A DNA stretch of 64,000 nt from assembly GCF_018881755.1 (NCBI RefSeq), contig NZ_JACVPS010000013.1:1-64000 (forward strand). The letters are read 5' to 3'. Each line of letters begins with the position of its first letter. The first letter of the stretch is position 1. The position numbers and the translations under genes were made by a program. The stretch comes from Polynucleobacter finlandensis (GTDB taxonomy: Bacteria > Pseudomonadota > Gammaproteobacteria > Burkholderiales > Burkholderiaceae). This document shows, in pieces, positions 35,468-45,324 of this stretch. The notes beneath the pieces are model-generated. The model was given only the letters and a program-made list of their open reading frames with translations, made no database searches and was not told the origin of the DNA.

Positions 35468-37384
35468 ATGGCACTAGTTAAAAAACCAACCGCATCAACT
35501 GCAAGTTTAGGCGCAGATATTAAGGGTAATGCAGCTTCCAATCGTGAGGCTGATGCCGCGCGTAAAAAAGCAAGAACCCTGGGCAAGCAACAACAGGCTG
35601 CTGAGCGTATTGCCGCTGCAACTGCCGAATTGGCTTCGGGTATTGCTGAAGCTGCCGCTGCAACCGAAGAGTTAAAGCGTATATCAGATCAAATTGCCAC
35701 GGTCGCAGAAGAAGCGTCTGGCGCGGCCCAGGAATCATTAGCTGGGTTTACGCAGGTAGCGGGCGCTATTGATCGCCAGCTACAAAATGCTGACATTAGC
35801 CAGTCTAAATTAGAGGCAACTCAAGGTTTGATCGTTTCAACTAGCAATGATATTGCTGAGCTTATTACTAATGTAGGTATTGCCGCTCAACGTCAAGCAG
35901 CTTCAGTAACAATGGTTATCGAGCTGGAAAAGCAAGCGGCTAACATCGGAGATATCGTTAAAGCTGTTGCCCGTATTGCTGATCAAACTAATCTATTGGC
36001 ATTGAACGCTGCAATCGAAGCAGCTCGGGCTGGGCAGCATGGCAAGGGATTTGCTGTTGTTGCTGATGAAGTCAGAACTTTGGCAGAAACTTCAGAAAAG
36101 AGCGCCAAACAGATTCAAGAGTTAGTCGGTCAAATTCAAGATGATGTGAAGAATATTGCAACGGGTATTAATACTTCTGCAGAAACTATGGAATCTGAGG
36201 CAGTTAAAGCTCAAGTAATCACAGTTCAGAATGAACAAATTCGTTTAGATACAATCGCTTGCGTTGTCGGTATTCAGGAAATTGCAACGGGCGCAACCCA
36301 ATCTAACGCTGCCGCTGAACAGGCATTGAAGGGCTCACAGGATATAGCTGCTGCTGCAGAAGAGCAATCTGCTGCTGCCGAAGAGGGTGCTAAAACCGTT
36401 GATGAGCAAGGCTCAGCATTAGCCCAAGCAGAACAAGCAGCTCAGTCTTTAGCTGAATTGAGTGAAGATCTTAAAAACTCTACCGATGTGGCTAAGAGCG
36501 CTGAAGAGGTAGCTTCTTCTGCCGAACAATTATCTTCTGCAGTACAAGAAATTAATCGTGCTGCTGCGCAAGTAATGACTGCCATAGAGCAAATTAGTAG
36601 AGCTGCTGGAACACAGTCTGCAGCCGCTGATCAATCTGCCGCTGCCATTACCCAAATTGAAACTGGTTTAGAGGTTTCACAGGCTCGTGCAACAGACATT
36701 GGCTCAAAAATTACAACCATTCAATCTCTCTTGGGAGTTAATAAGACAAGTGTTGATGCTTTGATCGTTGGAATTACTACCTCTGTAGAGGCAACTATTG
36801 AAAGTGTTAAGAAGGTCAAAGATTTAGAGCTGGTATCCCGTCGTATTGATAAGATCGTTGAAGCAATTTCAACTGTATCCATTCAAACCAATATGTTAGC
36901 TGTTAACGGTGCTATTGAAGCGGCTCGTGCCGGTGAGTTCGGTAAGGGTTTTGTAGTAGTTGCTACTGACATTCGTAATCTGGCACATGATTCCTCTGAA
37001 AATGCTGATCGCATTAAAGATTTGGTTAAGGCAGTTCAGGATCAAATTACAGTCGTGGGACGTGATTTAGAGGAGATTGCAGTAACTGCAAATACTGAGA
37101 TTGAAAGAGCAAAAGCAAGCACTACCAACTTAGTCATTATTGAATCTGACATGGGTATTGTAGATAAAGGTACTCAGGAAATCTTAGCTGCCTCTAATGA
37201 AATAGCCACTACTATTGGCCAGGTCAAAAAAGGTATTGAGCAAATTGCGAATGCGGCTACTGAAGCCTCTACAGCAGCTGCTCAAGCAGCGAGCGCTGCT
37301 AAGCAACAATCTGATGGTGCCGAAGAATTAGCCTCCGCGATCGAGGAAATTGCTTCTTTGGCTGATGAATTACAAAGCGCTTAA
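35468..37384 (+). CDS. Cytoplasmic chemoreceptor with two tandem MCP signalling domains
   Basis: 638 residues with no transmembrane helix, signal peptide or recognisable ligand domain. It is almost entirely Ala/Glu/Gln-rich coiled coil. Two MCP hairpin tips occur: residues about 171-203 ([17 protein letters not shown]) and 471-503 ([17 protein letters not shown]), exactly 300 residues apart, pointing to internal duplication. Tip 2 deviates more. Lacking a sensor, it must respond to a partner or internal state. It heads the second chemosensory operon, with AGGAGAA before the ATG. Function of the double tip is unknown; it may crosslink arrays or form tetramer-like units. Confidence 0.9.
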   Translation: MALVKKPTASTASLGADIKGNAASNREADAARKKARTLGKQQQAAERIAAATAELASGIAEAAAATEELKRISDQIATVAEEASGAAQESLAGFTQVAGAIDRQLQNADISQSKLEATQGLIVSTSNDIAELITNVGIAAQRQAASVTMVIELEKQAANIGDIVKAVARIADQTNLLALNAAIEAARAGQHGKGFAVVADEVRTLAETSEKSAKQIQELVGQIQDDVKNIATGINTSAETMESEAVKAQVITVQNEQIRLDTIACVVGIQEIATGATQSNAAAEQALKGSQDIAAAAEEQSAAAEEGAKTVDEQGSALAQAEQAAQSLAELSEDLKNSTDVAKSAEEVASSAEQLSSAVQEINRAAAQVMTAIEQISRAAGTQSAAADQSAAAITQIETGLEVSQARATDIGSKITTIQSLLGVNKTSVDALIVGITTSVEATIESVKKVKDLELVSRRIDKIVEAISTVSIQTNMLAVNGAIEAARAGEFGKGFVVVATDIRNLAHDSSENADRIKDLVKAVQDQITVVGRDLEEIAVTANTEIERAKASTTNLVIIESDMGIVDKGTQEILAASNEIATTIGQVKKGIEQIANAATEASTAAAQAASAAKQQSDGAEELASAIEEIASLADELQSA

Positions 37385-37405
37385 TAGCTTAAGGAAATCC
37401 ATAAC

Positions 37406-38989
37406 ATGACAAACGATACCCAAATGAATGGGATTGATGAGTCGATGGTGCTGGAGGGGGCGGCTGAAGTTAGCCGCACCGATACCCGTCAATTTGTTAC
37501 TTTCATAGCTGGTAATGAAGTATTTGCAGTAGATATGGCGCCTGTGCAAGAAATTATTCGTGTACCGGATGTTGTACGCGTGCCATTGGCGCCTAGCACT
37601 TTAAACGGGCTTGCCAACTTACGTGGCAAGGTACTCCCAATCATTTCTTTGCGCCGGATGTTTGGTTTTGAAGATTTAGCGCATGATGACTCTACCCGTG
37701 CTGTTGTGGTTGATTTAGGTCAGCCACTGGGTTTCGTGGTGGATCGCGTGGCTAGCGTGGTTGGAGTGGACGTGAGCAAGATCGAGGGCGTTGGTGGTAT
37801 TAGCAGTGCGATTAATACCGAATTGCTTTCCGGCATGATCAAAGACGTAGGCGGTCATGCCATGATTATGATTCTCAACTTTGAGAAATTGATCGAGCAT
37901 GAATTTTCCCAAATTGCCTTGATTGCTAAAACAGCTAATCTAGGCGATGCGCATGCAAGCGGGATGAATGCTGAAGCTGAGATTGCAGAGTCTAATGATG
38001 AATTGCAATTAGTCAGCTTTGATGTGGCTGATCAAGAGTATGCAATTGACATTAATGATGTGCAGGAAATCGTTCAGGTTCCTGACAATATTATTCATGT
38101 GCCACGTTCACAAGCCCATGTAATTGGTGTAATGACTCTACGTAATCGTCTTTTGCCACTAGTCTCTTTGCGCAAAATGTTTGCATTGCCTGATAAGCAG
38201 CTTGATGAAACTAGCCGTATTGTCATTTTGACCTTAGGCGGTGTTTCTGTTGGTATTGCAGTTGATGGCGTTAGTGAAGTCTTGCGTGTGGCCAAGGCTC
38301 ACGTAGATGCGATGCCTGCCATGTTAGCGCGCGAGGGCAATCTCTCAGATATTTCAGAAATCTGCCGATTGGATGACGGTAAGCGTTTGGTATCCATTAT
38401 TACTGCGCGCAATCTTTTCGACCACTCTGCAATTAAAGAGGCATTGAATGCCGTGAATAATATGGATCAAGATAATACTCAAGAAGTCCTTACGCACGAA
38501 GAGGGCATTGACGATGACGAACAAGTAGTCATTTTCTTACTCGATAAAGAAGAGTTTGGCGCAGCTATCACTAGCGTGCAAGAAATCGTTCGCGTTCCAG
38601 AGGATTTAGTTCGTGTGCCACATGCAGCAGACTTTGTTGAGGGCGTTATTAATTTGCGCGGTAGTGTATTGCCCGTGATTGATTTAAGAACTCGTTTAGG
38701 TTTGGAAGTAGTGGAGCGTTCTGATGGTCAGCGCATTATGGTGTTCTTAATTAACGGAATGCGTACAGGGTTCATTGTTGATCATGTCGCAGAAGTTCTT
38801 AGAATACCTAAAGCAGCGATTGAGCAGTCTCCAAAATTGTCAGTAGAACATGGCAAGCTCTTGTCTCGTATGGCTAATCTTGAGAAGCAAAAACGCATGA
38901 TTCAGTTAATTGACACTGAGCATTTGATTGCCGGTGATGATTTACTGAAGTTGGCAGCGGTGACCAAGACTCAAGCGAGTGTGGAGTAA
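37406..38989 (+). CDS. Triple-CheW-domain coupling protein
   Basis: 527 residues made of three CheW domains (about 28-170, 190-335 and 352-510), each with an EI[IV][RQ]VP[DE] strand and an LRxxxLP[LV] segment. CheW couples receptors to CheA in arrays. Three domains in one chain could bridge several receptors or kinases and suit the two-tip receptor encoded 21 nt upstream. No kinase or receiver domain is fused. It is distinct from the single-domain CheW at 61 kb. Confidence 0.92.
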   Translation: MTNDTQMNGIDESMVLEGAAEVSRTDTRQFVTFIAGNEVFAVDMAPVQEIIRVPDVVRVPLAPSTLNGLANLRGKVLPIISLRRMFGFEDLAHDDSTRAVVVDLGQPLGFVVDRVASVVGVDVSKIEGVGGISSAINTELLSGMIKDVGGHAMIMILNFEKLIEHEFSQIALIAKTANLGDAHASGMNAEAEIAESNDELQLVSFDVADQEYAIDINDVQEIVQVPDNIIHVPRSQAHVIGVMTLRNRLLPLVSLRKMFALPDKQLDETSRIVILTLGGVSVGIAVDGVSEVLRVAKAHVDAMPAMLAREGNLSDISEICRLDDGKRLVSIITARNLFDHSAIKEALNAVNNMDQDNTQEVLTHEEGIDDDEQVVIFLLDKEEFGAAITSVQEIVRVPEDLVRVPHAADFVEGVINLRGSVLPVIDLRTRLGLEVVERSDGQRIMVFLINGMRTGFIVDHVAEVLRIPKAAIEQSPKLSVEHGKLLSRMANLEKQKRMIQLIDTEHLIAGDDLLKLAAVTKTQASVE

Positions 38990-38994
38990 TAAAG

Positions 38995-40065
38995 GTGATT
39001 CGATTATTGATCGTTGATGATTCGGCGCTGATGCGCCGTCAATTAACAACCTTATTTGAGGCTGAAGGGGATTTTGATATCCGCCATGCCAGAAATGGGC
39101 GTGAGGCTGTCGAACTCAATCGCGAGTTTGAGCCTCACGTGATCAGTTTAGATATAAATATGCCCGATATGGATGGCTTAACGGCCTTATCCCTGATTAT
39201 GGCCCAACGTCCTGTTGGGGTGGTGATGGTGTCATCCCTTACTGAAAAGGGCGCATTAGCTACTTTTGAAGCCTTACATTTAGGTGCGATTGATTATGTC
39301 GCTAAACCTGGCGGTACGATTTCATTGTCGATTGATGTCATTAAAGACGATCTGATCTCGAAAATTCGGGCCGCTTCGCGTGCTCGCCTCAAGGGTAAGA
39401 CTTCTGTAAAGACTTTATCTGAGCGCATGCGCGATGATCGGGCTAGAACTATTAGCAATGCCAAGAAGATGCGACCTAAAAGTCAGCATGGTGATGGCTT
39501 GGTATTAATTGGCGTATCGACAGGCGGACCACGAACCTTAGAAGAAATTTTGCCGCAGTTACCAGCGGATTTTCCGTGGCCCATTTTAGTAGCACAACAT
39601 ATGCCAGCTGCATTTACTAAGTCTTTTGCAGATCGCTTAAATAACGTTTGCCCATTGAGGGTATCAGAGTTATCGCAGCCCACTGTCATTGAGCCTGGCC
39701 ATATTTATATCGGTAAGGGCGGTGCGGACATGCTGGTAGCCAATAGGGTTGGTCGATTGATGGCAATACCTAAGCCAGAAAATACGGATTTCTTGTGGCA
39801 CCCTTCGGTTGAGTTATTGGGGCGTTCAGCACTTGAGCACGTTAATCCTGAGGCCATCATTGGAGTGATGTTGACGGGTATGGGCTATGACGGAGCGGAT
39901 GCATTTTCTGAAATTAAGAGTCGAGGTGGCAAGACGATTGCTGAATCAGAAGAGTCGGCAGTGGTATTTGGTATGCCAGCCGAATTAATCGAACGCAAAG
40001 GCGCGAGCGTCATTTGTACATCGGACAAAGTAGCATCGCAGCTCAATCGTTGGGCTGGGTTTTAA
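38995..40065 (+). CDS. cheB: CheB methylesterase/deamidase of the second chemosensory system
   Basis: 356 residues. The receiver domain (about 1-120) has Asp53 in SLDINMPDMDG. The esterase domain has catalytic Ser175 (GVSTGG), His202 (AQHMP) and Asp299 (GMGYDGA). It should demethylate the tandem receptor. The start is GTG 38995, five nt after the CheW gene. It is complete and differs from the second CheB at 56.3 kb. Confidence 0.94.
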   Translation: MIRLLIVDDSALMRRQLTTLFEAEGDFDIRHARNGREAVELNREFEPHVISLDINMPDMDGLTALSLIMAQRPVGVVMVSSLTEKGALATFEALHLGAIDYVAKPGGTISLSIDVIKDDLISKIRAASRARLKGKTSVKTLSERMRDDRARTISNAKKMRPKSQHGDGLVLIGVSTGGPRTLEEILPQLPADFPWPILVAQHMPAAFTKSFADRLNNVCPLRVSELSQPTVIEPGHIYIGKGGADMLVANRVGRLMAIPKPENTDFLWHPSVELLGRSALEHVNPEAIIGVMLTGMGYDGADAFSEIKSRGGKTIAESEESAVVFGMPAELIERKGASVICTSDKVASQLNRWAGF

Positions 40066-40077
40066 AAGGAAATTATT

Positions 40078-40701
40078 GTGGCATTAATTAAAAGTAAAGC
40101 CTTGCCCCAAGCTGTTGAGTTAACTGCTGAAGAAAAACCTAGCTGTGAAAGTTTGCTTGCACAACTGTCAGATGAAAATCCGGAAACACGTCGCTGGGCA
40201 GCACGCGATATGTTGCATTGCGAAGATGCCAGCGAAGCATTGGTATCGCGCCTAAAAATAGAGTCTGAACTTTCTGTCCGAGAAGTCATTTTGACAGCCT
40301 TAATTCACTTAAAGAGCCCCAACTCGATTGCTGGACTGGTTGAATGTTTACGCAGCGAGGACCCATCCTTGAGGAACGAAGCTCTGGAAGCGATGAAGCA
40401 GCTTCCTGACTTGGTTGCCCCAATTATGGTCGATCTTCTCAATGATGAGGATCCTGATGTCAGAATTTTCTCAGTCAATATTTTGGAGTCCTTACGTCAT
40501 TCCGATGTTGAATCGTGGTTAATCGGCGTAGTTGAAGAGGATCCCCATGTCAATGTCTGCGCTACAGCTTTGGATTTACTCAGTGAAGTGGGTACTGAGG
40601 CTGCGATGGTAGCAATTCCAAAAATAAAGGCTCGTTTTGCTGATGAACCTTATATCCAATTTGCTGCCGATTTGGCTTTCAAACGCATAACAGAATGCTA
40701 A
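40078..40701 (+). CDS. HEAT-repeat protein in the chemosensory operon
   Basis: 207 residues, starting with GTG. It has repeated two-helix units of about 31 residues (for example DENPETRRWAARDML, DPSLRNEALEAMKQL, DPDVRIFSVNILESL and DPHVNVCATALDLL), so at least four HEAT repeats, acidic overall. HEAT proteins are protein-binding scaffolds. Placed between cheB and cheR, it may organise the methylation enzymes or the array. The exact partner is unknown. Confidence 0.88.
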   Translation: MALIKSKALPQAVELTAEEKPSCESLLAQLSDENPETRRWAARDMLHCEDASEALVSRLKIESELSVREVILTALIHLKSPNSIAGLVECLRSEDPSLRNEALEAMKQLPDLVAPIMVDLLNDEDPDVRIFSVNILESLRHSDVESWLIGVVEEDPHVNVCATALDLLSEVGTEAAMVAIPKIKARFADEPYIQFAADLAFKRITEC

Positions 40702-41582
40702 AAAATACGATGTCTAGGACCGCCTTACGTAAGACGGGCGAAATTACTATTAGCGAAGAGGACTTTAATAAGTTTCGGGAATTCTTCTATCGCAAAACAG
40801 GAATTAGTTTTGAGTCAAGCAAACGTTATTTTGTTGATAAACGCTTGATTGACCGTGTCAATGCTACTGGTAGTGAAAATTTCCGTAGTTATTTCATTAT
40901 GCTGCGCTTTCAAGCCTCTGGCGAAGAGCTGCAATTTTTAACCAATGCAATGACTGTGAATGAAACCTATTTCATGCGTGAGGAAGATCAATTTAAGTGC
41001 TTAGTTGATTCTATCTTGCCGGAAATTATGAAGCGTAAAGCTGCCACTAGAAACAGGCTCATTCGAATTTGGAGTATTCCTTCATCCTCCGGAGAGGAGC
41101 CATATTCAATTGCAATGTGTCTACTAGAGCGATGGGCTGATATTCACGAGTGGGATATTGAAATCATCTCCTCAGATATTGATACGGGTATTTTGCATAA
41201 GGCGAAGATTGGGCGCTATTCCGAGCGCTCAATTCAAAAATTACCCAAGGCATGGCTCAATAAATACTTCCGCCGCGTTGGTGAGGGGTATCAGATTAAT
41301 GATGACTTGAGGGAGGCGGTTGAGTTCACCCGTGTAAACCTTACTGAACCTGCCGATACACGTCCTTACCGGAACTTCGATGTTATTTTCTGTCGTAATT
41401 TACTTATTTACTTTGATGACGTTTCACGCAAAACAGCGGCTGAATGTTTCTATGATGCGCTAACACCTGGCGGCTTTATATGTTTAGGACATTCTGAATC
41501 CATGAGTCGCATCTCCCCGCTATTTAAACCGCGTAAATTCCCTGAAGCCGTAATTTACCAAAGACCCCTGGAGGCAAGATGA
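40695..41582 (+). CDS. cheR: CheR methyltransferase of the second chemosensory system
   Basis: 295 residues. An N-terminal helical domain is followed by the SAM-binding domain with SIPSSSGEEPYSIAMCLLE, the IISSDIDTGILHKA strand and FCRNLLIYFDD. It methylates receptor glutamates. It overlaps the HEAT gene at its start and cheY at its end (ATGA), so it is tightly coupled. The start could also be the ATG 15 nt downstream. Confidence 0.95.
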   Translation: MLKNTMSRTALRKTGEITISEEDFNKFREFFYRKTGISFESSKRYFVDKRLIDRVNATGSENFRSYFIMLRFQASGEELQFLTNAMTVNETYFMREEDQFKCLVDSILPEIMKRKAATRNRLIRIWSIPSSSGEEPYSIAMCLLERWADIHEWDIEIISSDIDTGILHKAKIGRYSERSIQKLPKAWLNKYFRRVGEGYQINDDLREAVEFTRVNLTEPADTRPYRNFDVIFCRNLLIYFDDVSRKTAAECFYDALTPGGFICLGHSESMSRISPLFKPRKFPEAVIYQRPLEAR

Positions 41583-41947
41583 AGCGCATCCTAATTGTGG
41601 ACGATGCTGCCACTGTACGTATGTACCACCGAAATATTCTCGAATCCGCCGGCTTTGTAGTTGAAGAAGCGGTGAATGGATTAGAGGCACTCGAAAAAGC
41701 ATTACAAACACCATTTGATTTGTACTTGGTAGATATTAATATGCCGAAATTGGATGGATTTGGTTTCTTGCGCGAGCTGCGTAGTGAAGCAATTCCTCAA
41801 GCCCCGGCGATTATGGTTTCAACTGAATCTGAGGCGAATGATCGGTTAAATGCTTATAAAGCTGGTGCTAATGTGTATTTAGTGAAGCCAGTGAAGCCGG
41901 TGCAACTCCTAACGCATGCCCACTTATTATTAGGGGAGTCACGCTAA
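41579..41947 (+). CDS. CheY-like single-domain response regulator
   Basis: 122 residues, a lone receiver domain: DD at 8-9, the phosphorylation site in YLVDINMPKLDG (about 52) and the conserved Lys in LVKPVKP (about 103). It is likely phosphorylated by the CheA directly downstream, whose ATG overlaps this stop (TAATG). Output is unknown; it need not be the flagellar switch. Confidence 0.93.
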   Translation: MKRILIVDDAATVRMYHRNILESAGFVVEEAVNGLEALEKALQTPFDLYLVDINMPKLDGFGFLRELRSEAIPQAPAIMVSTESEANDRLNAYKAGANVYLVKPVKPVQLLTHAHLLLGESR

Positions 41948-44691
41948 TGAATCCGCTTCTAGAGCAATTTCTAGCTGAGGCACGTGAATTTCTCCAGGGA
42001 ATTGGAGAGAAGCTCATAGAGTTGGAGCGCACTCCAGATGATGCTGATTTAGTAAATGAATTATTCCGACTGGTGCACACACTGAAGGGAAATAGCGGTT
42101 TATTTGATTTTCCGGAAATGATTCGCGTATTACATGCCGGTGAAGATTTAATGGATGTTGTGCGAAATGGTAAGACCCTGTATTCACAAGAGCTAGCGGA
42201 TCGATTGCTAGATGCAATGGATTTTGTCGGTTTGCTGTGTGACGAGATTGAGAGTGGCGGCGTAATCGCACCATCAAGAGCGACGGATTCTGTCAAGTTG
42301 GTGGAATCTTTGCGCGCCTTGATTACATTTCACCCATCAGATCATGATTCCGCCCCAAAAGATGCTGCAATAGGCGCTTCAGAAGTAGTGGAACTACCAT
42401 CCGCACAATTGTTGAGCAGTATTCCGGAATCTGCACGTATGTCAGCCTACGTAGATGGAGGATCGCTTTATTGGATTCGCTACACTCCGATTTCTGAATG
42501 CTTCTTCCAGGGTGAAGATCCTTTTTACACCTCTAGAAGAGTGCCGGGATTATTGTGGGGAAGAGGTAGTTCACGTGCGGATTGGCCTGCGATGGCAGAT
42601 TTCAATGCCTATGAATGCGCGCTTGATTTTTATGTACTTAGCAATGCATCAAAAGAAGAATTGCTAGCCCATTATCGCTATGTCCCTGATCAAATTCAGA
42701 TCTGCGCAATCGACCCACTCTTTTTGGTTATCCCCCAGGGGGACCCAAACGGCGGTCCAGTATACGAGGACTTCGTAATCGAGGCATTGCAGCTCTTAGA
42801 CGCAGATGATTTTGAGGGTTTAAACCAAGCTGCTCAAACTATGATTGAGCTCAGTAGCCCAGATTTATGGTTTTCTTCTGCTTTACGTTGGTTAATTGTT
42901 CTACTTCAATCTGAACCAAAGAATTGTTCTGCCATTTGCGCATTGATTTTCTCTTTACGCACTTTGGATACGCCAAATTGGTGCGATATAAAGATGGAGT
43001 CTACCGATCTTGCAATAAATAATGATGCTTCATCAGCATCCAATGTGATTGAATTGGTGACCAACCCAACACCAGCCAACATTATTTTTGATGACCTTTC
43101 AGAGGAAGAAGTTGAGGCCTTAGAGGACATCCTGGTTGATCAACGGCAAATTTTACTCTTAGAAGATCGCCCAAATTGGGTTGCTGGGCGATGGACATCT
43201 GTTGCCGGCACCTTAGTTAATTGTTTTGTGGCTAGTGGAAACGCAGATGCAAAAGGGGAGATTGAGGATGCACTAGCGCAATCTATCGCCACAATGAATC
43301 CGACCCCTTTATTGTATTGGCTCGACTCCCGCCTAGGTCTCATTGGCAAAGAGAGCTCTGGGCAAACCCCGGACTCAGCGTTATCCACGGCGGATGATGC
43401 TTTGTATGCGGCAATGATGGAGGACTCCGGTACTGCTATAGAAGGCACTATTCCTGTGGCCACAAAGAGTCAGGATACGCAGAAATTTGGTAAGCGTACA
43501 GATGAAACTATAGCTGCTCCGAAGAGTCTTAAGGTTGATCAAGTCAAGATTGATCGTTTGATGAATCTCATTGGCGAGATGGTTGTCTCTAAGAATGCAT
43601 TGCCATATTTAGCGCAACGTGCTGAAGATCAATTTGGTGTACGTGAGTTATCGCGTGAAATCAAAACACAATATGCGGTAATCAACCGTATTGCTGAAGA
43701 GATGCAAGATGCCATCATGCAGGTTCGTATGATGCCCGTATCGTTTGTATTTCAGAGATTCCCACGGCTAGTACGTGATATATCGCGCAAGCTAGGAAAA
43801 GAGGTTAACCTGGTTTTAGAGGGTGAAGATACCGAGGCAGATAAAAATATTATCGAATCTTTAGCAGACCCATTAATTCATATTCTTCGCAATAGTTTGG
43901 ACCATGGCCTAGAGACACCTGATATTCGTAAGGCTGCCAAAAAACCCACTACGGGCACCTTAACTATCCGCGCTGCACAAGAGGCCGATCAAGTCATTAT
44001 TGAGATCCAGGATGATGGCAAAGGAATTGACCCGGTTGCAATTAAGCGCAAGGCTTATGAAAAGGGGATCATTGACGAGGCAACTTTCGAACGCATTACC
44101 GATGCTCAAGCCGTCAACTTAGTATTCACAGCAGGCTTTTCAACTGCTGAAACCATTTCAGATCTTTCTGGTCGTGGCGTTGGGATGGATGTAGTGAGAT
44201 CTGCTGTAGAAGGAGTGAATGGCACTATTGTTTTGGACAGTGAAGTGGGTAAGGGTACTCGTATCCGCATCTCATTACCCCTCTCTATGGCCGTTACCAA
44301 GGTGATGATTGTGGAGTCTGACCAACAGATATTTGGTGTACCAATGGATCATGTGGTGGAAACTGTGCGCGTACCACGTCATGCCATTCGCGCCATTAAA
44401 AATAATCTGACAACTCTATTAAGGGGGCGACTCATTCCCTTGAAAAATCTTAATGCACTTTTAGATATTCCCGCTAATCAATTATCTAATGAACATGATG
44501 AGTTGGCGGTACTGGTTGTTCGAATAGGGTCTGAGTCAGTAGGTCTTGTGGTGGATAACTTTAATGAAACGATAGACGTGATTCAAAAGCCGCTGGATGG
44601 TGTGTTGGGTGGCTTATCGGCTTACTCTGGTTCCGCCTTGATGGGCAATGGATCCGTTTTGATGGTGTTGAATGTGAAGGAGATTGTGTAA
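41947..44691 (+). CDS. cheA: CheA-type kinase with large unassigned middle region
   Basis: 914 residues. The N-terminal Hpt domain has His44 in RLVHTLKGNSG. Dimerisation (about 528-590), HATPase (with RNSLDHGLE and [10 protein letters not shown]) and CheW-like C-terminal domains (about 770-914) are standard. Between about 110 and 520 there is no recognised P2 domain. Instead there is a Trp/Tyr-rich segment (about 145-260) and helical parts of unknown fold. It is the kinase of the second system. It overlaps both neighbours by TAATG and lacks a receiver domain. Confidence 0.93.
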   Translation: MNPLLEQFLAEAREFLQGIGEKLIELERTPDDADLVNELFRLVHTLKGNSGLFDFPEMIRVLHAGEDLMDVVRNGKTLYSQELADRLLDAMDFVGLLCDEIESGGVIAPSRATDSVKLVESLRALITFHPSDHDSAPKDAAIGASEVVELPSAQLLSSIPESARMSAYVDGGSLYWIRYTPISECFFQGEDPFYTSRRVPGLLWGRGSSRADWPAMADFNAYECALDFYVLSNASKEELLAHYRYVPDQIQICAIDPLFLVIPQGDPNGGPVYEDFVIEALQLLDADDFEGLNQAAQTMIELSSPDLWFSSALRWLIVLLQSEPKNCSAICALIFSLRTLDTPNWCDIKMESTDLAINNDASSASNVIELVTNPTPANIIFDDLSEEEVEALEDILVDQRQILLLEDRPNWVAGRWTSVAGTLVNCFVASGNADAKGEIEDALAQSIATMNPTPLLYWLDSRLGLIGKESSGQTPDSALSTADDALYAAMMEDSGTAIEGTIPVATKSQDTQKFGKRTDETIAAPKSLKVDQVKIDRLMNLIGEMVVSKNALPYLAQRAEDQFGVRELSREIKTQYAVINRIAEEMQDAIMQVRMMPVSFVFQRFPRLVRDISRKLGKEVNLVLEGEDTEADKNIIESLADPLIHILRNSLDHGLETPDIRKAAKKPTTGTLTIRAAQEADQVIIEIQDDGKGIDPVAIKRKAYEKGIIDEATFERITDAQAVNLVFTAGFSTAETISDLSGRGVGMDVVRSAVEGVNGTIVLDSEVGKGTRIRISLPLSMAVTKVMIVESDQQIFGVPMDHVVETVRVPRHAIRAIKNNLTTLLRGRLIPLKNLNALLDIPANQLSNEHDELAVLVVRIGSESVGLVVDNFNETIDVIQKPLDGVLGGLSAYSGSALMGNGSVLMVLNVKEIV

Positions 44692-44930
44692 TGTCAATTG
44701 AATTCAAGAAAAAAAAGGCCTTCTTTAAGGAAGTGGTTGGGGTTGAGGAGGCCGAGAGTCTATTGCAGTGGATTTCAGATAACCCTAGCGGCAAGATTGA
44801 TTTGAATTCCTGTACCCATCTGCATTCAGCAAATCTACAAGTGCTCGTTGCTTGTAAACCCTTTATTTCTGCCTGGCCACAGGATGCATCTCTACGTGTG
44901 TGGCTAGAAAACTCTTTAATTAATAAGTAA
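44691..44930 (+). CDS. Small STAS-like protein of the chemosensory operon
   Basis: 79 residues, too short for a full STAS domain, but with the pattern IDLNSCTHLHSANLQVLVACKP followed by a short C-terminal helix, similar to MlaB-like or anti-anti-sigma folds. The start ATG overlaps the cheA stop. It could be a phospho-switch or an adaptor. The usual phospho-accepting Ser is not obvious, although Ser and Thr are present near SCTHLHS. Confidence 0.75.
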   Translation: MSIEFKKKKAFFKEVVGVEEAESLLQWISDNPSGKIDLNSCTHLHSANLQVLVACKPFISAWPQDASLRVWLENSLINK

Positions 44931-44942
44931 GGACTGATTTCC

Positions 44943-45320
44943 ATGTCAAAAAAAATATTCCTAGTAGATGACTCAGCGACTATGCTGAGCACTCTTAAAA
45001 CATCCCTCATGATGAATGGGTTTGAAGTTGATACTGCCTGCGATGGTGTTGATGCCTTGAGCAAACTAAAGGCAGGCGCATTCAAACCAGACTTGATCAT
45101 TACGGATGTCAATATGCCCAATATGGATGGCTTAGAACTAATTAAAAACCTACGGTCTTTACCAGCCTTTCGTTTTATGCCGATACTCATTTTTACTACA
45201 GAGAGTCAATCTGCTAAACGTGAAGAGGGTAAAAAATTAGGTGCCACTGGCTGGTTGGTGAAGCCAACTTCCGCTCCAACTCTCGTGGGAATTATTAAGG
45301 AAGTGCTTCCTGGGGCTTAA
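44943..45320 (+). CDS. Second CheY-like response regulator of the operon
   Basis: 125 residues. It is a lone receiver with DD at 9-10, the phosphorylation site in LIITDVNMPNMDG (about 57) and Lys in LVKPTSAP (about 107). It resembles the CheY next to cheA in cluster 1 at 63.6 kb. It lies just before the CheZ-like membrane protein gene (4 nt gap), suggesting that pair works together. Confidence 0.93.
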   Translation: MSKKIFLVDDSATMLSTLKTSLMMNGFEVDTACDGVDALSKLKAGAFKPDLIITDVNMPNMDGLELIKNLRSLPAFRFMPILIFTTESQSAKREEGKKLGATGWLVKPTSAPTLVGIIKEVLPGA

Positions 45321-45324
45321 TTTT

